Source: Clostridia bacterium (GTDB lineage Bacteria; Bacillota; Clostridia; Christensenellales; Aristaeellaceae). Taken from it: a stretch of DNA of 7,790 nt. The notes beneath the pieces were generated by a model. That model was not told the origin of the DNA. It ran no database searches and was given only the letters and a program-made list of their open reading frames with translations. The stretch covers positions 1-7,790 of the forward strand of contig WRFT01000085.1 in NCBI GenBank assembly GCA_009776385.1, given 5' to 3'. Below, one piece after another: positions 1 through 6,157 of the stretch; position 1 is the stretch's first letter, and every line of letters begins with the position of its first letter. The translations under genes were made by a program, and so were the position numbers.

Positions 1-1
1 A

Positions 2-124
2 ATACAAACCGATCACCCGGATGTAAATATATATATAGCCGCTCTCGATGAAAAACTCGATGATCATGGTTACATTGTACCGGGCCTGGGAGATGCGGGA
101 GATCGCTTGTTCGGCACAAAATAG
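2..124 (+). CDS. upp: Uracil phosphoribosyltransferase, C-terminal 40 residues (5' truncated by window edge)
   Basis: This is the tail of a coding frame entering from the left, ending at TAG 122-124. The visible 40 residues finish with GYIVPGLGDAGDRLFGTK, which matches almost residue for residue the conserved C-terminus of bacterial uracil phosphoribosyltransferase (PGLGDAGDR.FGT), the segment that recognises the uracil ring. The enzyme is a cytosolic pyrimidine-salvage protein that joins uracil to PRPP to give UMP. About 170 residues, including the PRPP loop, lie outside the window, so the integrity of the gene cannot be judged. The frame is open from base 2 with no disruption. Identification from the signature is firm. 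The gene appears unrelated in function to the genes that follow and is separated from them by a promoter-containing gap. Confidence 0.93.
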   Translation: MQTDHPDVNIYIAALDEKLDDHGYIVPGLGDAGDRLFGTK

Positions 125-165
125 ACATTATATATTACGAAAAAAGTACTTTTCATTAAAATAAA

Positions 166-207
166 CACGTAAATATAACTATTTCATTACAAATGTACGT
201 GCTTTTT
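166..207 (+). terminator. Possible weak rho-independent terminator after upp
   Basis: CACGTAAAT (166-174) can pair with ATGTACGTG (193-201), giving nine positions with one A/G mismatch. The loop is 18 bases, and a C plus five T residues (202-207) follow directly. The location, 42 bases past the upp stop and before the next promoter, suits a terminator. The loop is long and the stem AT-rich, so it would be weak. The same inverted repeat could instead be a regulator's operator, because its right arm sits where the -35 region of the next promoter would be. Confidence 0.33.
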
Positions 208-218
208 ATAGTATTCTG

Positions 219-227
219 TGTTATAAT
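219..227 (+). promoter_or_regulatory. Extended -10 promoter for the methyltransferase-obg pair
   Basis: TGTTATAAT at 219-227 is a perfect TGn plus TATAAT extended -10 element, 42 bases before the ATG at 270. No good -35 hexamer lies at 16-18 bases spacing (GTGCTT at 199-204 matches poorly). That is tolerated in extended -10 promoters. The surrounding 125-230 region is very AT-rich. Transcription would start near 234 and leave a leader of roughly 35 bases, in which I see no riboswitch. Confidence 0.6.
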
Positions 228-256
228 CTACCCGTAAAGGCGTGTCATGCTACATG

Positions 257-263
257 AGGGGAG
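257..263 (+). promoter_or_regulatory. Ribosome binding site of the methyltransferase-like gene
   Basis: AGGGGAG lies six bases before ATG 270 and supports that start. A small inverted repeat, TCATG-CTA-CATGA (245-257), touches the first base of this site. Its five-base stem is probably too weak to hide the site. Confidence 0.6.
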
Positions 264-269
264 TTTATA

Positions 270-872
270 ATGCTGAATAAGACAGATGTTTTGGTAAAAA
301 AACCCGGCTGGTTATCACCGACACGCGACCGTTTAAGCGCTAAAGATAAAAACATGTTACGTTTAGCGGTCATTAATGAAGACGATAATGTCTTGCAGAT
401 ACCCTGTGAAAACGGCACACTGCTTACTCACATAGCCGGAAAATATCGGTGCAGAATAAACGGCGCGACCAACGATTACAATCAAATGCGTTCAACACAC
501 GCGATGAACCCCGATATAAATATTGTCTACTGCGGCCGAAATGAAATACCATGGCGTGACAATAGTTTTTCCGTTTTATTTAGCGGTCTTCCCTTTACGG
601 ACATAACCGATGCCGCCAAACTGTTTAACGAGGCTATGCGGGTTCTTAAAGCGGGCGGACAGTTTATTTGTTTATTACCTGTCAAGCCCGCTTTGTACAA
701 GCAGGCGATTTACTCCACTCCCAACAACGTTAGCATGGCTGTCCGAACGCTATTAACACGTCATGAAGCGATGGCAGCCATGTCCGAAGCAGGATTTCAA
801 TCGGTTTCCTGGCATATGCGTGGGCTATTCAACGCAATTACCGTAGGATGGAAAAAAGTGCTCGAATCATAA
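270..872 (+). CDS. Class I SAM-methyltransferase-fold protein with degenerate cofactor motif
   Basis: A 200-residue cytosolic protein that resembles the Methyltransf_11 type of class I methyltransferase. Residues 41-51 (VLQIPCENGTL) sit at motif I, and 92-103 (EIPWRDNSFSVL) match the post-motif segment usually read as LPF.DnSFD.V. Residues 118-131 (LFNEAMRVLKAGGQ) match the E..RVLKPGG helix-turn, and 164-176 form the late helix (HEAMAAMSEAGF). The fold is therefore likely. The key cofactor residues are altered, however. In VLDVGCGTG terms, D becomes Q43, the first G becomes P45, and G/T become E47/N48. The usual acid after the second strand is also missing (INGATNDY, 63-70). Start ATG 270 has a good ribosome binding site. 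It lies 16 bases before obg and probably shares its transcript. The substrate is unknown. It may be a catalytically dead or non-SAM relative, and I assign no gene name. Confidence 0.72.
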   Translation: MLNKTDVLVKKPGWLSPTRDRLSAKDKNMLRLAVINEDDNVLQIPCENGTLLTHIAGKYRCRINGATNDYNQMRSTHAMNPDINIVYCGRNEIPWRDNSFSVLFSGLPFTDITDAAKLFNEAMRVLKAGGQFICLLPVKPALYKQAIYSTPNNVSMAVRTLLTRHEAMAAMSEAGFQSVSWHMRGLFNAITVGWKKVLES

Positions 873-876
873 TGAA

Positions 877-883
877 AAGGAGA
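877..883 (+). promoter_or_regulatory. Ribosome binding site deciding the GTG start of obg
   Basis: AAGGAGA lies five bases before GTG 889, which begins MESFIDEV, the standard N-terminus of Obg proteins. No ATG fits the family start, so the GTG is the initiator. Confidence 0.75.
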
Positions 884-888
884 AACGC

Positions 889-2157
889 GTGGAATCGTTC
901 ATCGACGAAGTATCCATTACAATTAAAGCGGGTGACGGTGGTAACGGATGTATCTCTTTCCATCGTGAAAAGTTTATAACCCACGGTGGGCCGGATGGGG
1001 GAGACGGAGGGCACGGCGGCGATATTGTGTTCATAGCCGAGGAAAACGTCGCTACGCTTATCAATTTTCACAATCGTGCCTGGTTTGCCGCGGAAAATGG
1101 GCGAAACGGATTATCTCAACGCAGAACGGGAAAAAAAGGAGAAGATCTGTACATCCCGGTACCGATAGGGACAGTTATCAAGAAACAGGATGGAAATGAG
1201 ATGCTGGCCGATTTAAAAGCCGCCGGCGACAAAAGTATGCTGCTAAAGGGAGGCCGTGGAGGTTGGGGCAACGCTCATTTTGCCACGCCTACCAGGCAAA
1301 GCCCTCATTTTGCGAAACCGGGCCTAAAGACCGAAGCGGTAATGGTTAAGCTGGAGTTGAAGATGATCGCCGATGTAGGGTTGGTAGGGTTTCCTAATGT
1401 GGGAAAAAGCAGCCTCTTGTCTGTACTTACGCCGGCCCGCCCCAAAATCAGCAACTATCATTTTACCACGCTGTCGCCTAATCTGGGTATTCTGCGTTAT
1501 CGGGAGCAAGACATTGTCGTTGCCGATATCCCCGGTTTAGTGGAAGGCGCTTCAGAAGGTGTGGGATTAGGAATAAACTTCCTGCGCCATATCGAAAGAA
1601 CACGTCTGATCTTACATGTGGTGGATATATCGGGCTCGGAAGCCAGAGACCCGGTGGAAGATTATATAAAGATTAATCATGAATTGTCTAAATACCGTCA
1701 ACTGGTACAGGTACCGCAGATTGTTATCATGAATAAAATGGATTTAGAAGGTGCGCAGGCAAACGCGGAAAGAATGAACAAGCTTTTGCAACCGCAAGGT
1801 ATACTCGCACTGCCTGTCTCCTGTCTGGCACGAACGGGGATTGCACAGGTAATTGACAGTGTGATGGATATACTACCATCGTGTCCCATGCGAGAGACGG
1901 AAACGCAAATACCGCAAACCATCCTTACGCCAAGGCCGTCGGGTTTCAATGTTTCACACAAACAAGGCGCTTATACCGTGGATGGACCTTCGATGAGGCA
2001 TTTAATAGCCAGTGTCAATTTTGCTGACCATGAAAGCCTCAACTGGTTTCAAAAGAAGCTAAGACAAACAGGTGTGGTTGACGCGCTCACCGAAGCCGGC
2101 GCTAAAGAAGGCGACACGGTTATTATAGAAGATATTTCATTCGACTTTGTCGAATAG
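889..2157 (+). CDS. obg: Obg/CgtA ribosome-associated GTPase
   Basis: A complete 422-residue Obg GTPase, close to the usual length (about 428 in Bacillus). Obg proteins bind the large ribosomal subunit, act in its maturation and link GTP/ppGpp level to growth. Domains in order: the glycine-rich Obg fold at about 1-158 (GDGGNG at 15-20, GGPDGGDGGHGGD at 33-45), the G domain at about 160-330, and the C-terminal OCT domain at about 346-422, ending acidic (FDFVE). All G motifs are intact: P-loop GFPNVGKSS 167-175, switch I YHFTTL 190-195, DIPG 213-216, NKMD 282-285, and the G5 segment around S311. It starts at GTG with AAGGAGA five bases upstream. The YHFTTL form is typical of Firmicutes. It follows the methyltransferase-like gene by 16 bases. 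Its usual partner rpmA is not beside it, and downstream it converges with the minus-strand operon. Nothing suggests damage. Confidence 0.97.
   Translation: MESFIDEVSITIKAGDGGNGCISFHREKFITHGGPDGGDGGHGGDIVFIAEENVATLINFHNRAWFAAENGRNGLSQRRTGKKGEDLYIPVPIGTVIKKQDGNEMLADLKAAGDKSMLLKGGRGGWGNAHFATPTRQSPHFAKPGLKTEAVMVKLELKMIADVGLVGFPNVGKSSLLSVLTPARPKISNYHFTTLSPNLGILRYREQDIVVADIPGLVEGASEGVGLGINFLRHIERTRLILHVVDISGSEARDPVEDYIKINHELSKYRQLVQVPQIVIMNKMDLEGAQANAERMNKLLQPQGILALPVSCLARTGIAQVIDSVMDILPSCPMRETETQIPQTILTPRPSGFNVSHKQGAYTVDGPSMRHLIASVNFADHESLNWFQKKLRQTGVVDALTEAGAKEGDTVIIEDISFDFVE
2139..2155. terminator. Small perfect hairpin at the convergent obg / oxidoreductase junction
   Basis: ATTCGAC (2139-2145), TTT, GTCGAAT (2149-2155) is a perfect 7-base-pair inverted repeat with a 3-base loop. 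It covers the last codons of obg and the first base of its stop. Only 17 bases separate the two opposing stop codons. It could slow polymerase or protect 3' ends from either side, but neither strand has a T-run after it, so it is not a standard rho-independent terminator. A chance product of the obg codons is possible. Confidence 0.3.
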
Positions 2158-2174
2158 ATAATAATACATAACGA

Positions 2175-3335
2175 TCAATCAAGGTATCTGTATAGCGTAT
2201 GGTTTGTCATAGGGGCGGAGCGTGTATAATGTGTTTGCAAGGGCAGGTACGCCTTTTGTTCGCTGCTTTTTTCAAAGGCAGTTAATATTTCCAGTACATG
2301 CAGTGTCTGCGTCCAATCCGGACGCATCGGTCTGCCCGTTTCTAAGGCGCGGCACATATCCGCTAAACCAAGCCCGCGGCTGTTAGCAGCATAGGAGAAC
2401 ATTAAGGGAATGCTCTTATACCCCTCCATACCGGTTGCATGTCCCATCAATCCGTAATCGACAGCTTTTTCCGTAATTTGATCTTCGGGCCTAAAGAGGA
2501 ACAGCGGACCGCCAAATGTATTAGGATCCGGAACGATGAGTGTTCCTTTGCTGCCGTACACCTCAAATCGAGGTTGATTGCGCGGAGCGTAGTGAACATC
2601 GAAAGTGGTTAAAATACTACCGGTAATACCGGAGTCGAAGTGAATAATACCATGGATATGCGTAGGCACATCAACCTTTATTGTTTCGCCGTAATGCGGT
2701 TGACTGGTGATAATACGTTCTTGAAAGTTTTTACGTACGACTCCGGAAACACCGGAGATGCCGCCTAACAAGTTGATGATTGCAGTGATATAGTACGGCC
2801 CCATATCCAACATGGGACCTCCGCCCCTCTTATAGTAAAACTCCGGATCGGGATGCCATGTTTCGTGGCCTCGGCAAATCATAAAGCATGCCGCGCCGAT
2901 AGGCTCACCTATCCAACCATCATCAATGAGTTTACGGCAGGATTGTATGCCTGCTCCCATGAATGTATCCGGTGCGCCGCCTAAACGGAGCTGGTTGCGT
3001 ACGGCTAGTTCCGTTAAAGCTTTTCCTTCCTCAAAATCGGCTGCAAGCGGTTTTTCACTGTATACGTGCTTGCCTGCTTCAAGCGCCGCTTTCGTCACAT
3101 CGAAATGTTCATATGGGCGCGTCAAATTGAGGACTACTTGCACTTCGGGATCCGCGAACGCCTCATGCATAGAAGGGTACAGCTTCGGGATATGATAGGA
3201 TGCCTGTGCCGCGCGTGCGCGTTCGGGTACCATGTCGCATACGCCGATAATGCGGACATCCTTGAAAATATCATGGATGTTCTGCAGGTATATGCCGCTG
3301 ATGGCTCCGGTACCGATAATCGCAACGTTTATCAT
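2175..3335 (-). CDS. Gfo/Idh/MocA family NAD-dependent sugar oxidoreductase
   Basis: A 386-residue soluble dehydrogenase-like protein. The N-terminal Rossmann domain opens with INVAIIGTGAISG (2-14). An acid after the second strand (D34 in GVCDM) predicts NAD(H) rather than NADP(H). SEKPLA (93-98) carries the family's catalytic lysine (K95). The C-terminal alpha/beta domain contains GGGPMLDMGPYY (171-182). There the usual D..GxH acid is kept (D177), but the histidine position is tyrosine (Y181), as in a subgroup of the family. Members oxidise or reduce hydroxyls on sugars, inositols or sugar acids, and the substrate cannot be read from sequence. I chose ATG 3335 because AAAGGGGG sits 7 bases upstream. 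A further in-frame ATG at 3353 would add six residues but has no ribosome binding site. It is the last gene of the five-gene operon, 52 bases after the LarA-like gene, and converges with obg. Confidence 0.9.
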   Translation of the reverse strand: MINVAIIGTGAISGIYLQNIHDIFKDVRIIGVCDMVPERARAAQASYHIPKLYPSMHEAFADPEVQVVLNLTRPYEHFDVTKAALEAGKHVYSEKPLAADFEEGKALTELAVRNQLRLGGAPDTFMGAGIQSCRKLIDDGWIGEPIGAACFMICRGHETWHPDPEFYYKRGGGPMLDMGPYYITAIINLLGGISGVSGVVRKNFQERIITSQPHYGETIKVDVPTHIHGIIHFDSGITGSILTTFDVHYAPRNQPRFEVYGSKGTLIVPDPNTFGGPLFLFRPEDQITEKAVDYGLMGHATGMEGYKSIPLMFSYAANSRGLGLADMCRALETGRPMRPDWTQTLHVLEILTAFEKSSEQKAYLPLQTHYTRSAPMTNHTLYRYLD

Positions 3336-3342
3336 GGGTAAT

Positions 3343-3350
3343 CCCCCTTT
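3343..3350 (-). promoter_or_regulatory. Ribosome binding site choosing the internal start of the oxidoreductase
   Basis: Read on the minus strand, AAAGGGGG stands 7 bases before ATG 3335. The competing ATG at 3353 is preceded by TATACCCAACT, which has no purine-rich site. In the upstream-start reading the AAAGGGGG would encode residues 2-4, which supports the shorter protein. Confidence 0.6.
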
Positions 3351-3387
3351 CATAGTTGGGTATAAATTATGGTAATCGTTTGTTTCT

Positions 3388-4665
3388 TTATATGGTTACA
3401 CCGCGTTGAACCCATAATCCGAGCGCGGGGTTTGGTATATAGTATATCACCTCACCATCAGGCAATATGTTTATGCCATATGAAAGTTTATCGGGAGGGT
3501 ATTGAGAGGCCAGCGCATGATAACAGGCGGCTTGGAAGCCTACTGATTCGATGGCATCCTGCGATATGTTCTGCACGGCATAGGTGACAGAAAAACGACC
3601 ATCCGTCGAGCCGTGAACGAGATGCGCGGCGGCGCTCATATTTGCGCGAAGGTCTTCGCTTTCCGTATGGCGAAACGCATCGAGTATGGTTTGCTTTCCG
3701 CGATAACCGTATTTTCGGATGAGTGAGTCTACTAATTTATCCTCACCAAAACGCTGCACTCCCGGAGCCAGCACAATAAGCTCGCCCCCATCGGCGATAG
3801 CCATACGCGTGCGGTAAATCGCTTTATTACCGATCCATGTGCTTTTAAACTCATCGGGATTCAAATACACGACACATTTTTGGATACCTGCATCAATGTA
3901 AGTAATATTCTTCTCCTGTGATAACTTTACGGCGGCTTCCAATGTATCTCTTTCCCGGCCGCAAAACAAACCATGCGTAGCGATGATCCCGTCGGGAGCG
4001 GAAGCAACTGTTAACATAAATAAAACAGGCCGCTGCTTTAAGAACGTTTCATATGCGTAGTCGAACATGGCGCGTACGGGCGTATGATCGCGTCCCATCA
4101 TGCGTTCCATACCGAAAAGCGCGCCAACCATATGGCTTTTGTTAATCATGTCCGCACCGCCAACCCCAACGAATAAGTTCTTCGCGTGATTTGCCATACC
4201 CACGACTTCATGCGGCAGTACTTGGCCGACAGATATAATTAAATCGTACGACTCATCCAAAACGAGCTTGTTAACTTGAACCGACACCGATTCTGTCCAC
4301 AGGCCTTGCGTAATATCCGACATGTACGAGGCGGGAATGCTGCCAAGCTTTATCACATCCGATCGCCAATGATGCTCAATGAAACATTCTAATGGGATTC
4401 CGTGATACATATCGTTTATCTCATCCGATGTCATGGGGACATGCGTACCCAGCGCGGGCAGGATGTCCACTCGTGCGCCCGCGCCTGTGAAACAGCGGTA
4501 ACAAACGTGGGTAATGAAACCCGCATTACTGTAAATGCGTGTATAGTCGGGGGGGATGATAAGCACTTTTTTCACGGAGTATTTTTCAAGTAACCGGATG
4601 AGCCCTGATTCTAGTTCCGCATCCGATAACCCGTGCGGTCTATCCGACCGCAAACATAAATCCAT
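3388..4665 (-). CDS. LarA-superfamily nickel-pincer 2-hydroxyacid racemase/epimerase
   Basis: 425 residues, essentially the length of Lactobacillus plantarum LarA (424). LarA enzymes use a nickel-pincer nucleotide to invert the alpha carbon of 2-hydroxy acids. The functional residues are visible. DYTR 40-43 matches the substrate/cofactor motif (LarA D72, R75). H75 in GTHVPMT corresponds to proton-shuttle H108, and H152 in LPHEVVG to H174. K162 in HAKNLF corresponds to K184, which binds the pincer cofactor, and H178 in KSHMVG to the nickel ligand H200. The spacings 152-162-178 equal 174-184-200 exactly. The protein is cytosolic. Start ATG 4665 has AGGAG five bases upstream, and the gene lies 29 bases after 6-phosphogluconate dehydrogenase. 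That neighbour suggests an aldonate such as gluconate/mannonate rather than lactate. The superfamily includes a described gluconate 2-epimerase, so this is reasonable inference but not shown. LarB, LarC and LarE, needed to make the cofactor, are not in the window. Confidence 0.88.
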   Translation of the reverse strand: MDLCLRSDRPHGLSDAELESGLIRLLEKYSVKKVLIIPPDYTRIYSNAGFITHVCYRCFTGAGARVDILPALGTHVPMTSDEINDMYHGIPLECFIEHHWRSDVIKLGSIPASYMSDITQGLWTESVSVQVNKLVLDESYDLIISVGQVLPHEVVGMANHAKNLFVGVGGADMINKSHMVGALFGMERMMGRDHTPVRAMFDYAYETFLKQRPVLFMLTVASAPDGIIATHGLFCGRERDTLEAAVKLSQEKNITYIDAGIQKCVVYLNPDEFKSTWIGNKAIYRTRMAIADGGELIVLAPGVQRFGEDKLVDSLIRKYGYRGKQTILDAFRHTESEDLRANMSAAAHLVHGSTDGRFSVTYAVQNISQDAIESVGFQAACYHALASQYPPDKLSYGINILPDGEVIYYIPNPALGLWVQRGVTI

Positions 4666-4694
4666 AGGTTCTCCTCTCGGCGATGAATGGTTTC

Positions 4695-6146
4695 CTACAG
4701 GGTGTAGGTAGAAGCGGCGGTGCTGCCTCCCAAACCTGTCCAGTTAGTATGAAAAAAAACGCCTCTGGGCGCATCCCGGCGTTCATAGGTATGGGCGCCG
4801 AAATAGTCACGCTGCGCCTGTAGGAGGTTCGCGGGCAAATCGCGGGTGGTATAACTGTCAAAGTAATGAAGGGCACTGCTCATAGCCGGTACGGGTAGCC
4901 CGTTTAGTGATGCAAGCGCTACAATGTTCCGCCATGCCGGTAAACGCTCGCGTATGGCTTGGCTAAAATAAGGATCCATCAGTAGGTTTTCAAGGGTGGG
5001 TGACAGCTCGAAAGCCTCTTTGATCCTGCTTAAAAACACACTTCGAATAATGCATCCGCCGCGCCAGAGGAGTGCGATACCGCCGTAATGGAGTTTCCAT
5101 CCATAGGTCTTTGCGGCGGCTTGCATGAGTGCGTATCCCTGTGTGTAAGATATAATTTTGCTGGCGTATAATGCGCGGCCAATAGCGTCAATCATAGCTG
5201 CTTTATCTTCGCTTATTGCAATGGGATCTTTTGGGTAAAGGTCTGCCATACGCGTGCGTTCATCCTTCATGGCAGAAAGACATCGGCTGAATACTGCCTC
5301 ACCGATGAGTGTCAACGGAACGCCCTCTTCAAATGCAGAGATACCCGTCCATTTACCGGTGCCTTTTTGTCCGGCTGTATCGAGTATTTTATCAACGAGG
5401 GGTGCGGCGTCTTCATCCTTATAGCATAAAATATCACGCGTAATCCCAATCAGGTAGCTGTCTAGCTCTCCCATATTCCATTGGCCGAAAACGGCGCCCA
5501 TTTCATCCGGATTCATCTTTAACCCATCCCGCATGAAGTGGTATGCTTCGCAAATAAGTTGCATGTCACCGTACTCGATACCGTTATGGATCATCTTTAC
5601 AAAATGACCGGCGCCGTCATCGCCTATCCAATCGCAGCATGGTTCGTCGTATACTTTCGCGCATATGGCTCGGAAGATGGGTTTCACGAAAGGCCACGCC
5701 TTCGAAGAACCGCCCGGCATCATGGATGGGCCGGTTAACGCGCCCTCCTCTCCTCCTGAGACGCCTACGCCTATGTATAAAAGTCCCTTTGATTCAACAT
5801 ATGTCGTACGCCTGATGGTATCGGAAAAATGGCTGTTGCCACCGTCTATAATGATATCGCCGTATTCAAGAATAGGCAGCAAGGCTTCGATGTAATCATC
5901 AACCGCTTGTCCCGCCTTTACCATCAGCATGACTTTCCGCGGAGTTTTTAAAGAGTTGGTAAAATCAACCAAAGTATGACAACCGATGATGTGTTTACCC
6001 CTAGCTCTGCCGGTTGTAAATGCGTCCACCTTCTCTAATGTCCGGTTGTAAACGGCTACAGCAAAGCCGTGAGACTCGATATTCATAACCAAGTTTTCAC
6101 CCATGACAGCCAACCCAATGAAACCAATATCCGCTTTAATACTCAT
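4695..6146 (-). CDS. gnd: 6-phosphogluconate dehydrogenase, decarboxylating
   Basis: A full-length 483-residue enzyme that converts 6-phosphogluconate and NADP to ribulose 5-phosphate, CO2 and NADPH, the oxidative pentose-phosphate step. Positions from the chosen start: Rossmann GFIGLAVMGENL 8-19, NADP 2'-phosphate site NRT 34-36, substrate loop SGGEEGA 130-136, and the catalytic signature GHFVKMIHNGIEYGD with K184 and E191. The all-helical domain ends with QRDYFGAHTYE, whose R446 and H452 reach into the partner subunit in the known dimer. All catalytic positions are present. The start is ATG 6146, which has GGGAGA just upstream. ATG 6158 overlaps the kinase stop and has no ribosome binding site. 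The 11-base gap after the kinase suggests translational coupling. It could be a pathway-specific copy rather than the housekeeping gene, but one window cannot tell. It would be the sink for any gluconate 6-phosphate made by this operon. Confidence 0.96.
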   Translation of the reverse strand: MSIKADIGFIGLAVMGENLVMNIESHGFAVAVYNRTLEKVDAFTTGRARGKHIIGCHTLVDFTNSLKTPRKVMLMVKAGQAVDDYIEALLPILEYGDIIIDGGNSHFSDTIRRTTYVESKGLLYIGVGVSGGEEGALTGPSMMPGGSSKAWPFVKPIFRAICAKVYDEPCCDWIGDDGAGHFVKMIHNGIEYGDMQLICEAYHFMRDGLKMNPDEMGAVFGQWNMGELDSYLIGITRDILCYKDEDAAPLVDKILDTAGQKGTGKWTGISAFEEGVPLTLIGEAVFSRCLSAMKDERTRMADLYPKDPIAISEDKAAMIDAIGRALYASKIISYTQGYALMQAAAKTYGWKLHYGGIALLWRGGCIIRSVFLSRIKEAFELSPTLENLLMDPYFSQAIRERLPAWRNIVALASLNGLPVPAMSSALHYFDSYTTRDLPANLLQAQRDYFGAHTYERRDAPRGVFFHTNWTGLGGSTAASTYTL

Positions 6147-6150
6147 AATT

Positions 6151-6156
6151 TCTCCC
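6151..6156 (-). promoter_or_regulatory. Ribosome binding site deciding the start of 6-phosphogluconate dehydrogenase
   Basis: GGGAGA (minus strand) is four bases before ATG 6146. The earlier in-frame ATG at 6158 forms TAATG with the stop of the kinase gene but would place this site inside its own coding sequence. Ribosomes finishing the kinase could re-initiate here. Confidence 0.6.
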
Positions 6157-6157
6157 A

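Noticed and set aside
27..37. Short TA-rich run (atatatatata)
   Set aside because: It is coding sequence for VNIYIA of uracil phosphoribosyltransferase, not a repeat element.
142..153. Perfect palindrome AAAAGTACTTTT after upp
   Set aside because: There is no loop, so it cannot form a good hairpin, and such palindromes are expected by chance in a very AT-rich gap. It could be a protein site, but nothing else supports that.
125..269. Possible riboswitch or small RNA in the gap before the methyltransferase-like gene
   Set aside because: The predicted leader after the -10 element is only about 35 bases, and the remaining sequence shows no known aptamer-like conserved blocks.
867..1071. Two minus-strand open frames opposite the start of obg
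   Set aside because: They lie wholly antisense to the highly conserved glycine-rich Obg domain, have no family resemblance and no convincing ribosome binding site. They are frame shadows.
2926..3341. Plus-strand open frames inside the Gfo/Idh gene
   Set aside because: They are antisense to the Rossmann domain, with arbitrary composition and no motifs. They arise from codon bias of the real gene.
3336..3353. Upstream ATG for the oxidoreductase at 3353
   Set aside because: No ribosome binding site precedes it, while a strong one serves ATG 3335, where the Rossmann strand begins as usual for the family.
3369..3587. Plus-strand frame with a hydrophobic start (VIVCFFIWL) near the end of the LarA-like gene
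   Set aside because: It looks briefly like a signal sequence, but most of it is antisense to the LarA C-terminus, there is no ribosome binding site, and the rest is not protein-like.
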